DNA of 64,000 nt from an uncultured Pelagibacteraceae bacterium (GTDB lineage Bacteria > Pseudomonadota > Alphaproteobacteria > Pelagibacterales > Pelagibacteraceae): positions 62,001 to 126,000 of the forward strand of contig CACISK010000002.1 in the NCBI GenBank assembly GCA_902589315.1, read 5' to 3'. Under the pieces are notes generated by a model. The model was given only the letters and a program-made list of their open reading frames with translations. It searched no databases and was not told the origin of the DNA. Both the position numbers and the translations under genes were made by a program. This document shows positions 52,333 through 62,154 of this stretch, piece after piece. Numbering within the stretch: the first letter of the stretch is position 1; every line of letters begins with the position of its first letter.

Positions 52333-52803
52333 ATGTCAACTTTTGTATACATGACGAGATGTGATGGTTGTGGTCATTGCGTAGATATATGTCCATCAGA
52401 TATCATGCACATAGACGAAACAATTAGAAGAGCAAAAAATATAGAGCCAAATTTTTGTTGGGAATGCTATTCATGCGTTAAGGCATGTCCTAATCATGCA
52501 ATTGATGTAAGAGGATATGCTGACTTTGCACCAATGGGTCATAGTGTTAGAGTTAGAAGAGAAGAAGAAAAAGGAACTATTTCTTGGAGAATTAAATTTA
52601 GAAATGGTACAGAGAAAAATTTTGTATCACCAATTACAACAAAACCTTGGGGAAAATTCATACCAAAATTAGCTGAAGCAGATACTCCAAATCAAGGAGA
52701 GATTAATTCACAAATTTTATATAATGAGCCACATGGTTTAAATACTGAAAAAGATTTACCAACTCTAGATAAGAATTCATTTAAGCAAGGCGTTTATTAT
52801 TAA
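52333..52803 (+). CDS. aprB: adenylylsulfate reductase, beta (iron-sulfur) subunit
   Basis: 156 residues. Two 4Fe-4S ligand sets: Cys 10, 13, 16, 20 (RCDGCGHCVDICPSD) and Cys 42, 45, 48, 52 (CWECYSCVKACPNHAID), then the AprB C-terminal tail that wraps the alpha subunit. It carries electrons to or from AprA. Ribosome site GAAAGGTAATAAG ahead of the ATG; it abuts aprA by one base. In this aerobic lineage the enzyme should run in the oxidising direction. Confidence 0.94.
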   Translation: MSTFVYMTRCDGCGHCVDICPSDIMHIDETIRRAKNIEPNFCWECYSCVKACPNHAIDVRGYADFAPMGHSVRVRREEEKGTISWRIKFRNGTEKNFVSPITTKPWGKFIPKLAEADTPNQGEINSQILYNEPHGLNTEKDLPTLDKNSFKQGVYY

Positions 52804-54662
52804 TGGCTAAGCACAAAACTATCATCGAAGAATGTGACGTACTAGTTGTCGGTGGAGGTATGGCTGGAACAGGTGCTACCTTTGAAGCAAGACACTGGGG
52901 AAGAGATTTAAAAATAATCTGTGTTGAAAAAGCAAACATAGATAGAAGTGGTGCTGTTGCACAAGGTCTTTACGCTATTAACTGTTATATGGGAATGCAG
53001 TGGGGTGAGAATATGCCAGAAGATCATGTACGGTACGCTAGAAATGATTTGATGGGTCTTGTTAGGGAAGATTTAGGTTATGACATGGCACGTCATGTAG
53101 ACTCAACTGTTCACATGTTTGATGAATGGGGTCTTCCAATGATGAAAAACAAAGAAACTGGGAGATATCAAAGAGAAGGTAAGTGGCAAATAATGATACA
53201 CGGTGAAAGTTACAAACCAATTGTAGCTGAAGCTGCAAAAAAATCTGCTGATAAAATTTATAACAGAATAATGATTACTCATCTTTTAAAAGATGAAAAA
53301 AATCCAAACCGAATAGCTGGTGCAGTTGGCTTTAATGTTAGAACTGGAAATTTTCACGTATTTAAATCTAGAACAGTAGTTGTTTCTGCTGGGGGAGCAT
53401 CGCACATATTTAAACCAAGAGCAGTTGGTGAAGGTATGGGTAGAACATGGTACGCACCTTGGAGTAATGGATCTGCTTATGCATTACCTATTCAAGCAGG
53501 TGCAAAAATGACTCAAATGGAAAATAGAATTGTACTTTGTAGGTTTAAAGATGGTTATGGTCCAGTTGGAGCGTATTTCTTACATTTAAAAACTTATACT
53601 CAAAACGCTAATGGCGAAAACTACGAGAAGAAATGGTATGAAGCTACCAAAGAATTAGTGGGAGAATATATAGACCATCATCCAACACCAACTTGTTTAA
53701 GAAATCACGCATTTATTCAAGAAACAGCTGCAGGCGGTGGACCAATCCACATGGTTACAAAAGAAGCATTCCAAGACCCACACCTAGAAACAGTTGGATG
53801 GGAAAATTTCTTAGGAATGACAGTTGGACAAGCAGTAGTTTGGGCGTCTCAAAATATTGATCCAAAATATACAAATCCTGAATTAACAACCTCGGAGCCA
53901 TATGTAATGGGATCTCATGCAACATGTTCAGGGGCATGGGTTAGTGGACCAGAAGATATAGCACCTGATGAATATTTTTGGGGATACAATAGAATGATGA
54001 CTATTGATGGATTATTTGGAGCAGGAGATGCAGTTGGTGGAAGTGCTCATAAGTTTTCATCTGGCTCATTCACAGAAGGAAGGTTAGCATCTAAAGCTGC
54101 TGTAAAATATATTCAAGATAAAAAGGCTGATGATATAGAAGTTTCTGATGCACAATTAGAGAAGCTTAAAGAAGAAATCTTTAAGCCAATTGAAAATTAT
54201 ACAGTTGGCAGAAATGAAATTACTGGAGGCACAGTTTCTCCTAGCTATATTTTACCTATACAAGGGCTACAAAGACTACAAAAAATCATGGATGAATATT
54301 GTGGTGGATTAACAAATAATTACATGACAAATGATAATCTACTTAAAAAAGGCTTAGAACAGCTACAATTACTTCAAGAAGACTTAGATCATGTAGGAGC
54401 TGAAGATTATCACCAATTGATGAGAGCATGGGAACTTAAGCATAGAGCTGTAACATCAGAATGTGTTGCTCATCATACGTTATTTAGAGAAGAAACGCGT
54501 TGGCCAGGCTACTATTATAGAGGCGATCATATGAAACTTGATGATGAAAACTGGCACTGTTTAACTGTTTCTAGAAGAGATCCTGAAACTGGAAAATTTG
54601 AAATGGAGAAAAAGCCTGTTTATCATATCGTTGATGATAAAGAGAAGAAGCAAGCTTCCTAA
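52803..54662 (+). CDS. aprA: adenylylsulfate reductase, alpha (FAD) subunit
   Basis: 619 residues, full length. FAD-binding CDVLVVGGGMAGTGATFEAR near residue 10, NIDRSGAVAQGLYAINCYMG, AAGGGPIHMVTKEAFQDPHL, MGSHATCSGAWVSGPEDIAP and FGAGDAVGGSAHKFSSGSFT are all AprA signatures. Oxidises sulfite plus AMP to APS, feeding electrons to AprB and AprM. This consumes sulfite released by Xsc and SuyAB. No sat gene (APS to sulfate + ATP) lies in the window. Confidence 0.95.
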   Translation: MAKHKTIIEECDVLVVGGGMAGTGATFEARHWGRDLKIICVEKANIDRSGAVAQGLYAINCYMGMQWGENMPEDHVRYARNDLMGLVREDLGYDMARHVDSTVHMFDEWGLPMMKNKETGRYQREGKWQIMIHGESYKPIVAEAAKKSADKIYNRIMITHLLKDEKNPNRIAGAVGFNVRTGNFHVFKSRTVVVSAGGASHIFKPRAVGEGMGRTWYAPWSNGSAYALPIQAGAKMTQMENRIVLCRFKDGYGPVGAYFLHLKTYTQNANGENYEKKWYEATKELVGEYIDHHPTPTCLRNHAFIQETAAGGGPIHMVTKEAFQDPHLETVGWENFLGMTVGQAVVWASQNIDPKYTNPELTTSEPYVMGSHATCSGAWVSGPEDIAPDEYFWGYNRMMTIDGLFGAGDAVGGSAHKFSSGSFTEGRLASKAAVKYIQDKKADDIEVSDAQLEKLKEEIFKPIENYTVGRNEITGGTVSPSYILPIQGLQRLQKIMDEYCGGLTNNYMTNDNLLKKGLEQLQLLQEDLDHVGAEDYHQLMRAWELKHRAVTSECVAHHTLFREETRWPGYYYRGDHMKLDDENWHCLTVSRRDPETGKFEMEKKPVYHIVDDKEKKQAS

Positions 54663-54671
54663 CCATTTTAG

Positions 54672-55022
54672 ATGAGTATTGTCGACAAATCAGACGAAGA
54701 AATCATTAAAATTGCTGATCCTATCTGGGATAACATGGTTAGATGTTCTAACATGAAAGATTATGGTGGTTTTACCAAGGATTTATCATCACAAATGCTT
54801 TATGGGGCTAATGAAGTAGAGCTTGGTAAGCAATGGGCAAGCAATAAGCTTATCTCAAGCCTTAAAGAGGGGTGTAAGGCTATAGGCTGTCTAAGAAGAG
54901 GCTTGTACGTAACTGTTATCTATAAACAAAACAGTACAGAGATACCAGGAGACTTTCTAGGTCGACTTGTCCTTGGAGAAGAGGGAGATGAGGTCAAAGT
55001 CTTCGGGGCAACTATTTTTTAA
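54672..55022 (+). CDS. Apr-linked protein of unknown function
   Basis: 116 residues, not recognised. No signal peptide or membrane helix. Short acidic N-terminus (SDEEIIKIADPIWDNMVRCS), a central YGANEVELGKQWASNKLI and CKAIGCLRRG. The Cys pair C-K-A-I-G-C and the beta-rich C-terminus (LYVTVIYKQNSTEIPGDFLG) suggest a small alpha/beta domain. Starts 9 bases after aprA, so it is the fourth gene of the apr operon. GC content looks higher than its neighbours. A role in Apr assembly or substrate handling is only inferred. Confidence 0.6.
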   Translation: MSIVDKSDEEIIKIADPIWDNMVRCSNMKDYGGFTKDLSSQMLYGANEVELGKQWASNKLISSLKEGCKAIGCLRRGLYVTVIYKQNSTEIPGDFLGRLVLGEEGDEVKVFGATIF

Positions 55023-55073
55023 ATTTAATTAAAAATTATTTGCATTTAATAAAACTTGTGGTATTTCGCGAGT

Positions 55074-55220
55074 ATGCTTCAAGTTTTTAATCAAAATATT
55101 AAGAAAATCCCTTTATTAGTTTCAAATCAGCTTTCAAAAATAATTAAATCTTTTCTTTATCTTTTTATATTTTTTACTTGGGCAATTATAATCCTAGGAA
55201 CATTTCAAAATTTTATTTAA
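55074..55220 (+). CDS. small single-helix membrane protein, 48 residues
   Basis: ATG at 55074: LQVFNQNIKKIPLLVSNQLS followed by a hydrophobic helix (FLYLFIFFTWAIIILGTF). Ribosome site is weak (GCGAG). It lies between the apr operon and TauE/SafE and could be a helper of the sulfite exporter or of AprM, or spurious. Confidence 0.35.
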   Translation: MLQVFNQNIKKIPLLVSNQLSKIIKSFLYLFIFFTWAIIILGTFQNFI

Positions 55221-55271
55221 TTTATTCTTATAATCATTGACTTTAGATTATGAGAGGAATAGTTAGATTAT

Positions 55272-56357
55272 ATGGAATATTTTCTTCCAATAGCTCAAGT
55301 CGAGATTAACATACTCTTTATATTTGGTTTAAGTTTAGCAGTTGGTATTCTTTCAGGATTATTTGGTGTAGGTGGAGGATTTTTAATGACACCGTTTTTA
55401 ATATTTTTAGGTATTCCACCAGCTTATGCAGTGCCAAATGAAGCAAGTAATATTTTAGGAACATCAGTATCAGGTTCAACTACCCATTATTTAAAAGGAA
55501 CACTAGATTATAAAATGGGATTGATGATTGTAGTTGGAGGAACTATTGGAACCTTACTTGGGATCTTAACTTTTTCTTATTTTCAGAATATTGGAAAAAT
55601 AAACATCGTTATCTCTTTAGCCTACATGTATATATTAGCTATACTTGGAACTTTAATGTTGATTCAAGGAGTATCCGAAATTGATAAGGCTAGAAAAAAA
55701 ATTGTTGTAAGAAAAAAATTACATACGCATTATTGGATACATGGACTTCCTTTTAGAATGCGTTTTAAAAAATCAAAGGTTTATGAAAGTGCTTTTACTC
55801 CAATAATTATTGGTTTAATTGTTGGTTATATTGCAGCAATTATGGGAGTAGGTGGTGCATTTATATTAGTTCCTGCAATGATTTATATTATTGGAATGCC
55901 AACCAAACTAATTCCTGGCACATCTTTGTTTGTTACAATTTTTGTAAGTGCAATTGTAACTGTTCTTCATGCTTTTAATTACGGAACAATTGATCTTGTT
56001 TTAGTTTTTGTACTTATACTTGGTTCAATTATTGGTGTTCAGTTTGGTCAAAAAATTGGTGAAAAAGTTGATAGCTCAGAATTTAAAACAATCTTAGCAG
56101 TACTTTTATTATTAGTTGGAATTGCAATTGCTTATGACACTTTTATTAAAGAAGATGTAATTGTTGAAACTGTAGTAAATGGAACTAAAAACCTTGGTAA
56201 CATTGCGCAGTTTATTTTAGATTATTCTAAAGACCTTCCAGTTTTTTACGGACTTACATCAGTTGTATTAGCAGTAGTTCTTGGAATTGGAGCTGCAATT
56301 TTAAGAAATTATATTTCTAAGTGGAACAAAGCAAGAGAAGCTAAGCTTAAAGCTTAA
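55272..56357 (+). CDS. TauE/SafE family permease, probable sulfite/sulfonate exporter
   Basis: 361 residues, eight or nine helices. The two repeat motifs are [20 protein letters not shown] and [20 protein letters not shown]. It is longer than typical (about 250) because of an inserted cytoplasmic loop of about 40 residues after TM4 ([20 protein letters not shown]). It lies between aprA and suyAB/xsc, all sulfite producers or consumers, so sulfite export is likely. The end overlaps suyB by 4 bases. Confidence 0.83.
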   Translation: MEYFLPIAQVEINILFIFGLSLAVGILSGLFGVGGGFLMTPFLIFLGIPPAYAVPNEASNILGTSVSGSTTHYLKGTLDYKMGLMIVVGGTIGTLLGILTFSYFQNIGKINIVISLAYMYILAILGTLMLIQGVSEIDKARKKIVVRKKLHTHYWIHGLPFRMRFKKSKVYESAFTPIIIGLIVGYIAAIMGVGGAFILVPAMIYIIGMPTKLIPGTSLFVTIFVSAIVTVLHAFNYGTIDLVLVFVLILGSIIGVQFGQKIGEKVDSSEFKTILAVLLLLVGIAIAYDTFIKEDVIVETVVNGTKNLGNIAQFILDYSKDLPVFYGLTSVVLAVVLGIGAAILRNYISKWNKAREAKLKA

Positions 56358-57520
56358 GCACTTCTGTATAATTTAGTCATCACAAATTCTCTATGACCTA
56401 ATGCTTCAGCACAAGTTAATCTTCCGTTTGCAACTCTTATTGTAGCTTTAATTAATTCATCACCAGCTTCATCTAAATTCATTTCTCTTGATAAGATTTT
56501 AGAAACATCAACATCAATATGCTCACTCATAGTTCTAGCAGTTAAAGGATTAGCAGTTAGTTTTACTACTGGCTCAATTGGGTTTCCAATTATATTTCCT
56601 TGTCCAGTTGGAAATAGATGAAGATTAAATCCTCCTGCAGCTTGTAAAGTAACACATTCAGCAGCAGCTGATGAGGTATCCATAAAGTATAAGCCCGGAC
56701 CTTTAGTTGGTTCTTCTGCTGGCTCTAGTACATCAATAAATTTGCATCCACCAATTTTTTGAAAGTTGCCAAATGCTTTTTCTTCAATTGTAGTAAGTCC
56801 ACCTGCTATATTTCCAGCTGTTGGTTGACTTTCAGAAAGATCGTCAGTTGCTTCTTTTAAGATGAAATCGTTATAAGAACTCCACGTTTTCCTGAACTTT
56901 TCTTGAGCCTCAGGAGTTTTTCCTCTTTTTTCACAAACTGTTTCAGCTCCAGTTAGCTCAGATGTTTCACCAAAACATAAATGAACACCCAAGGGCTCTA
57001 ATTTATCCATTAAATTTCCAACTGTCGGATTTGATGCTAATCCTGATGTTGTATCAGACTCTCCACATTTAACTGATATCCATAAATCACTTATAGGACG
57101 CTCTTCTCTTTGTTTCTCAGATGCCCAAATTGAAAATTCTTGAGCTTTCTTTGAAACTCTTGCTATAGTGTCTATATCTCCTACACCTTCTATACTAAAT
57201 CCTTCAACTGGTTTTCCAGTCGTTGCAACTGCATCAACAATTCTTTTTGTCCATTTAGGCTCAATACCTATTACTATAACTGCTGCAACATTTGGATTTT
57301 TTCCTGTTCCAATCATTGTTCTAAAATGAAGCTCTAAGTCTGCTCCAAATTGTAATCTTCCATAAGAGTGTGGAAGTGCAATCGTACCTTTAATATTATT
57401 AGCTACAGCTTCAGCACAAGCATTTGAAATATCATCAACAGGTAGAATTATTACATGATTTCTTGTTCCTGTTCTTCCATCTTCTCTTTTATATCCTAAA
57501 AATGTTTTTGGAATTTCCAT
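56354..57520 (-). CDS. suyB: (R)-sulfolactate sulfo-lyase, large subunit
   Basis: 388 residues of the altronate/galactarate dehydratase (UxaA) C-terminal family. [20 protein letters not shown] opens the domain; [20 protein letters not shown] is the iron-site region; [20 protein letters not shown] and [20 protein letters not shown] follow. Cleaves 3-sulfolactate to pyruvate and sulfite with SuyA. It starts 1 base after suyA stop. An ordinary sugar-acid dehydratase is the alternative, but linkage to xsc, safE and apr favours SuyB. Confidence 0.85.
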   Translation of the reverse strand: MEIPKTFLGYKREDGRTGTRNHVIILPVDDISNACAEAVANNIKGTIALPHSYGRLQFGADLELHFRTMIGTGKNPNVAAVIVIGIEPKWTKRIVDAVATTGKPVEGFSIEGVGDIDTIARVSKKAQEFSIWASEKQREERPISDLWISVKCGESDTTSGLASNPTVGNLMDKLEPLGVHLCFGETSELTGAETVCEKRGKTPEAQEKFRKTWSSYNDFILKEATDDLSESQPTAGNIAGGLTTIEEKAFGNFQKIGGCKFIDVLEPAEEPTKGPGLYFMDTSSAAAECVTLQAAGGFNLHLFPTGQGNIIGNPIEPVVKLTANPLTARTMSEHIDVDVSKILSREMNLDEAGDELIKATIRVANGRLTCAEALGHREFVMTKLYRSA

Positions 57521-57521
57521 T

Positions 57522-57809
57522 TTACCACTTTTTAGTTTTTACGTTGTGAACATGCACATGCTCACCTTTTTTAATTGATTTTACGACTTTGCCAATATCA
57601 TGCCCGTACTTTAATATTGTATCTCCCTCGTTAAGATCAGTCATAGCAATTTTATGACCCAAAGGTATTTCATCCATCGATTGAATTTTTACTGATTTAT
57701 CATTTTCCATAATCCAGCAATCACAGTCTTGTTTAGGAGTAATTTTTTCAATAACTACAACACCTACATTGTCTTTTTCATCGTGGATTATAATATCTGT
57801 GCCAGCCAT
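57522..57809 (-). CDS. suyA: (R)-sulfolactate sulfo-lyase, small subunit
   Basis: 95 residues from ATG 57809 ([20 protein letters not shown]); a TTG 33 bases upstream extends the frame but adds no conserved part. UxaA N-terminal SAF-type domain: [20 protein letters not shown] and the closing [14 protein letters not shown]. Forms the sulfo-lyase with SuyB. Divergent from xsc with a 90-bp control region. Confidence 0.83.
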   Translation of the reverse strand: MAGTDIIIHDEKDNVGVVVIEKITPKQDCDCWIMENDKSVKIQSMDEIPLGHKIAMTDLNEGDTILKYGHDIGKVVKSIKKGEHVHVHNVKTKKW

Positions 57810-57899
57810 TGTGACGATTTCTTTGTTTGAAATTCGATCCAATTTATATATGAATTGGGCACTTTGACAATTAAAAAATAGAATTAAGAAGGATTTGAT

Positions 57900-59684
57900 A
57901 TGGCTAAAATGACAACCGAAGAAGCTTTTGTGAAAGTTTTACAAATGCATGGTATCGAACATTCGTTTGGTATTATTGGTTCTGCATTCATGCCTATTTC
58001 TGATCTTTTCCCAGAAGCAGGAATAACTTTTTGGGATGTTGCTCACGAAACAAATGGTGGATTGATTGCTGATGGTTACACGCGAGCAACTGGAAAAATG
58101 TCAATGGTGATTGCTCAAAATGGTCCAGGTATAACAGGACTTGTTACACCAATAAAAACTGCTTATTGGAATCACACTCCACTATTATTAGTTACACCTC
58201 AAGCTGCAAACAAAACTATGGGCCAAGGTGGTTTTCAAGAAGTAGAGCAAATGAATTTATTTAAAGACATGGTCTGTTATCAAGAAGAAGTTAGAGACCC
58301 ATCAAGAATGGCAGAAGTTTTAAATAGAGTAATAGAAAAAGCATTTAGAGGTTCAGCGCCTGCGCAAATAAATGTACCAAGAGATTTTTGGACACAAGTT
58401 ATAGATATAGAATTACCTCCAATTGTAAGATTTGAAAGACAAGGTGGTGGAAAAGATGCAGTTGATAGAGCTGCCAAATTATTATCAGAGGCAAACTTCC
58501 CAGTAATTTTATCTGGAGCAGGAGTTGTTATAGGTGATGCCATTGATGATTGTAAAAAATTAGCAGAAAAACTTGATGCACCTGTATGTAATGGATATCA
58601 ACATAACGATAGCTTTCCAGGAAGCCATCCGTTAGCTGTTGGTCCATTAGGTTATAACGGATCTAAAGCTGCAATGGAGTTAATTTCAAAAGCTGATGTA
58701 GTTTTAGCATTAGGAACAAGATTAAATCCATTTTCAACATTACCAGGATATGGAATTGATTACTGGCCTAAAGATGCAACAATTATTCAAGTAGATATGA
58801 ACCCCGATCGTATTGGTTTAACTAAGAAAGTTACAGTTGGTATTTGTGGTGATGCTAAAATGGTAGCTCAACAGATATTAGAAAAACTTTCATCAAATGC
58901 TGGAGATAATGGTAGAGAAGATAGAAAAAATCTAATTCATCAAACAAAATCTGCATGGTTGCAAACTCTCACAAGTTTAGATCATGAGGATGATGATCCA
59001 GGAACTGTTTGGAATAAAGAAGCAAGAGAAAGAGATAAAGATAGAATGTCTCCAAGACAAGCATGGAGAGCTATTCAAGCTGGAATGCCAGAAGATGTTA
59101 TAATTTCAAGCGATATTGGAAATAATTGTGCAATAGGTAATGCGTACCCAACATTTGAGAAACCAAGAAAATATTTGGCACCAGGTTTATTTGGACCATG
59201 TGGATATGGATTTCCATCTATTCTTGGAGCAAAAATTGGATGCCCAGATACTCCAGTTATAGGTTTTGCTGGTGACGGAGCATTTGGAATAAGCATGAAT
59301 GAAATGAGTTCGTGTGCAAGAGAAGAGTGGCCAGCAATAACAATGGTAATTTTTAGAAATTATCAATGGGGCGCTGAAAAAAGAAATTCAATATTGTGGT
59401 TTGATGATAACTTTGTTGGAACAGAGTTAGATCCAGAGTTAAGTTATGCAAAAGTTGCTAATGCATGTGGTTTAAAAGGTGTTATTGCAAATACAATGGA
59501 AGAAACCACTAAAGCTATTAAACAATCATGTGAAGATCAGAAAAAGGGCATTACTACATTTATAGAAATAATTCTAAATCAAGAATTAGGTGAGCCATTC
59601 AGAAGAGATGCTATGAAAAAACCAGTTAAAGTAGCTGGTATAAGCAAGAGTGATATGAGACCTCAAAAGTCTCTTGTTAGTTGA
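57900..59684 (+). CDS. xsc: sulfoacetaldehyde acetyltransferase
   Basis: 594 residues, the family length. ThDP-dependent: HGIEHSFGIIGSAFMPISDL and ITFWDVAHETNGGLIADGYT (with the catalytic Glu region), ADVVLALGTRLNPFSTLPGY, PCGYGFPSILGAKIGCPDTP and the ThDP motif GFAGDGAFGISMNE...NYQWGAEKRNS, which is diagnostic for Xsc. Converts sulfoacetaldehyde and phosphate to sulfite and acetyl phosphate. Ribosome site AAGGA. The pta at 15.0 kb would use acetyl phosphate. Strong assignment. Confidence 0.95.
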   Translation: MAKMTTEEAFVKVLQMHGIEHSFGIIGSAFMPISDLFPEAGITFWDVAHETNGGLIADGYTRATGKMSMVIAQNGPGITGLVTPIKTAYWNHTPLLLVTPQAANKTMGQGGFQEVEQMNLFKDMVCYQEEVRDPSRMAEVLNRVIEKAFRGSAPAQINVPRDFWTQVIDIELPPIVRFERQGGGKDAVDRAAKLLSEANFPVILSGAGVVIGDAIDDCKKLAEKLDAPVCNGYQHNDSFPGSHPLAVGPLGYNGSKAAMELISKADVVLALGTRLNPFSTLPGYGIDYWPKDATIIQVDMNPDRIGLTKKVTVGICGDAKMVAQQILEKLSSNAGDNGREDRKNLIHQTKSAWLQTLTSLDHEDDDPGTVWNKEARERDKDRMSPRQAWRAIQAGMPEDVIISSDIGNNCAIGNAYPTFEKPRKYLAPGLFGPCGYGFPSILGAKIGCPDTPVIGFAGDGAFGISMNEMSSCAREEWPAITMVIFRNYQWGAEKRNSILWFDDNFVGTELDPELSYAKVANACGLKGVIANTMEETTKAIKQSCEDQKKGITTFIEIILNQELGEPFRRDAMKKPVKVAGISKSDMRPQKSLVS

Positions 59685-59708
59685 TATTAATAAAATTTCA
59701 TAATAGAT

Positions 59709-60566
59709 ATGAAATTTGTCTCTTACAAACACGATAATGTTGAAAAGTTTGGAATAATTGAAAATAATCTCATCACCGATCTAACTGGAAAGATAGGTGG
59801 AGCTTCAAATTTAAAAGAATTAATAAAGATTAAAAAAATCAAAGAAGCAAAAGAATATGTAGTAAGCAATCCCGGTTCCATAAAAACTGAGGAAATTGAA
59901 TACTTACCCCTGATTCCTAATCCAGGTAAAATTATATGTGTAGGTTTGAATTACATTGAACATGCAAAAGAAACCAATCGTACTGTTGAAGAAAACCCAG
60001 TTATATTTCACAGATTTCCAGAGAGTCAAACAGCTCATTTGCAGGCAATCCAAAGACCATCTGTATCCAAAAGTTTAGACTTTGAAGGTGAAATGGCAGT
60101 TATTATGGATGAAGGTGGCAAACATATCAAACCAGAGAATGCTTTAAAACACATTGTTGGTTTTTCATGTTATAACGAGGCAACAATTAGAGAGTGGCAA
60201 AGACATACTAGACAATTCGGTATGGGAAAAAATTTTGAAAATACAGGAAGTTTTGGTCCTCATATGGTTTTAGCAGAAGATATTCCAGATTATAAAAGTT
60301 TAACAATAGAGACGAGGCTTAATGGTGAAGTGATGCAAAATGCTAAATTAAGTCAATTAATTTTCGATTTGCCAATTTTAATTTCTTACGTATCTAAAGC
60401 TATGTCTTGGCGAGCAGGAGATGTTTTAGTAACAGGAACTCCCGGTGGAGTAGGATCAAAAAGAAATCCACCTGTATATATGAAACCTGGAGACAATGTT
60501 GAAGTTGAAATCTCAAATATTGGAGTTTTGTCTAACACTGTTGAGGATGAAATAATTCATAAATGA
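59709..60566 (+). CDS. fumarylacetoacetate hydrolase (FAH) family protein
   Basis: 285 residues. FAH_hydrolase domain with metal ligands in SLDFEGEMAVIMDEGGKHIK (E-x-E) and further residues around FENTGSFGPHMVLAED; closing SWRAGDVLVTGTPGGVGSKR is conserved. The family holds diketone hydrolases, decarboxylases and isomerases; substrate unknown. Begins an operon with a 68-residue membrane protein and an aminotransferase, each with a 4-base overlap. Confidence 0.83.
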   Translation: MKFVSYKHDNVEKFGIIENNLITDLTGKIGGASNLKELIKIKKIKEAKEYVVSNPGSIKTEEIEYLPLIPNPGKIICVGLNYIEHAKETNRTVEENPVIFHRFPESQTAHLQAIQRPSVSKSLDFEGEMAVIMDEGGKHIKPENALKHIVGFSCYNEATIREWQRHTRQFGMGKNFENTGSFGPHMVLAEDIPDYKSLTIETRLNGEVMQNAKLSQLIFDLPILISYVSKAMSWRAGDVLVTGTPGGVGSKRNPPVYMKPGDNVEVEISNIGVLSNTVEDEIIHK

Positions 60567-60769
60567 GTAATAATTTAAAAGTTTCAATAATTATAATACT
60601 TGGAGTTATAGCATTGTATATATCAACTCAGTATTATTCAGGTTTTAATAAAAGCAAAACTATTAAAGCGTGTATAATTGGAAAAGCTGAATTAGATTCG
60701 AATAAACCTGAGAGCGAAAGACTCTCTGCTGATGAAGTTAAAAAATTTTGTGAAGATCAAATAAAATGA
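60563..60769 (+). CDS. small membrane-anchored protein, 68 residues
   Basis: N-terminal helix (LKVSIIIILGVIALYISTQY) and a short exported domain with two Cys (KACIIGKAELD...EVKKFCEDQIK) that could form a disulfide. No family recognised. It is ATGA-coupled on both sides, to the FAH gene and to the aminotransferase. Confidence 0.65.
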   Translation: MSNNLKVSIIIILGVIALYISTQYYSGFNKSKTIKACIIGKAELDSNKPESERLSADEVKKFCEDQIK

Positions 60770-61914
60770 TGAAAAAATCAAAAAGATCAGATGTTGATCC
60801 ATTTATAGTAATGGATGTAATGGAATCAGCAAGAATTGCAGAGGAAAAAGGAAAAGATATAATTCATATGGAGGTAGGGCAGCCAGGAACACCAGCACCT
60901 AAGATTGCAAAAGACTATATTACCAATGAGATAAATAAAAACAATCTAGGCTATACAGTATCACTTGGTCTACCAGCTCTAAGATCAAAAATTTCAAAGT
61001 TATATGGAGATTGGTACAATTTAGATCTTAATCCAAATAGAATAGTAGTTACAACAGGCTCTTCTGGAGCTTTTATATTATCCTTTTCTGCACTGTTTGA
61101 TAGTGGAGATAGAGTTGGAATTGGATCTCCAAGTTATCCTAGCTATAGACAAATACTAAAATCATTAAGTTTGGAAACCGTAGATATTCAAACCAAACTT
61201 CAAAATAGATTTCAACCAGTACCAGATGATATTACAAATAATAATTTAAATGGAATTCTTGTTGCATCACCTGCAAATCCAACTGGGTCAATGTTGGATA
61301 AACAAGCTTTAGAAAATTTAATTAATACCGCAAATGAGAATAATGTTAGCTTTATTAGTGATGAAATTTATCACGGAATTCAATATGAAAATAATCCGAC
61401 TTCAGCTCTAGAGATTACAGATAATTGCTATGTAATTAATTCTTTCTCAAAATACTTTTCTATGACCGGTTGGAGAATAGGGTGGATGGTTGTACCAGAT
61501 GATCATGTTAGACAAGTAGAAAGGCTTTCACAAAATTTGTTTGTTTGTCCTCCACACGCAAGTCAAGTTACAGCTCTTGCTTCATTGGATGCAACCGAAG
61601 AGTTACAATCAAATGTTGAAGTATATAAAAAAAATAGAGAGATACTTTTGGAAGAATTACCGAAGGCAGGATTAAAAAAGTTTTCACCACCAGATGGTGC
61701 TTTTTACATTTATGTTGATATATCTGAATATTCAAATGATAGCTTAGCTTTTTGTAAAAAAGTTTTAGATGAAGCAAATGTTGCTATAACACCAGGAATT
61801 GATTTTGATCAAAAAAGAGGAAATTCTACTATTCGATTCTCATATGCCAGAAGCACAAAAGATATAATTGAAGGTGCTAAGAGAATTAAAGATTTTATGT
61901 CTAAAAATTATTAA
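60766..61914 (+). CDS. class I/II PLP-dependent aminotransferase
   Basis: 382 residues. Asn-type pattern VASPANPTGSMLDKQALENL, the Schiff-base Lys in NSFSKYFSMTGWRIGWMVVP, the phosphate Arg in STIRFSYARS and the N-terminal DIIHMEVGQPGTPAPK. Fits the broad AspC/AlaA-like group; amino-group partners unknown. Followed by a strong terminator. Confidence 0.87.
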   Translation: MMKKSKRSDVDPFIVMDVMESARIAEEKGKDIIHMEVGQPGTPAPKIAKDYITNEINKNNLGYTVSLGLPALRSKISKLYGDWYNLDLNPNRIVVTTGSSGAFILSFSALFDSGDRVGIGSPSYPSYRQILKSLSLETVDIQTKLQNRFQPVPDDITNNNLNGILVASPANPTGSMLDKQALENLINTANENNVSFISDEIYHGIQYENNPTSALEITDNCYVINSFSKYFSMTGWRIGWMVVPDDHVRQVERLSQNLFVCPPHASQVTALASLDATEELQSNVEVYKKNREILLEELPKAGLKKFSPPDGAFYIYVDISEYSNDSLAFCKKVLDEANVAITPGIDFDQKRGNSTIRFSYARSTKDIIEGAKRIKDFMSKNY

Positions 61915-61959
61915 ATGGGGTCAGCTCAATTGGTTATTACCAAAAGAGCTCCCCATTTT
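61912..61959 (+). terminator. terminator after the aminotransferase gene
   Basis: AAATGGGG...AGCTC (61913-61927) pairs with GAGCTCCCCATTT (61945-61957), with a two-base bulge and a 17-base loop, followed by T's. Starts at the stop codon. Confidence 0.8.
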
Positions 61960-62029
61960 TATGCCATTTTGGCCAAATCCATCAAATGGATTTAGTTTGT
62001 GTTATTTTTAATATGTGATATCTCACCAG

Positions 62030-62059
62030 CTAAGTGTCAGGTGGCGTTATTCTAAGCAT
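62030..62059 (-). CDS. 9-codon mini-ORF with near-ideal ribosome site
   Basis: MLRITPPDT then TAG, preceded by AAGGAGGTGAAA, the strongest Shine-Dalgarno I noticed in the window. No larger gene follows on this strand, so it would not be a simple attenuator leader. It may instead be the complement of an anti-Shine-Dalgarno small RNA. Confidence 0.3.
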   Translation of the reverse strand: MLRITPPDT

Positions 62060-62093
62060 TTTCACCTCCTTCACTTATAAAATAAGTTTTAGG

Positions 62094-62154
62094 TAGGTTG
62101 TATTCAACAAATTTATTTCTATTTTTTATAAATATATTATTTGAATACAACCTA
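62094..62154. repeat. 14-bp perfect inverted repeat (long hairpin)
   Basis: TAGGTTGTATTCAA and TTGAATACAACCTA around a 33-base AT-rich spacer that can itself pair (ATTTAT/ATAAAT). No T-run on either strand, so not a typical terminator. Confidence 0.7.
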
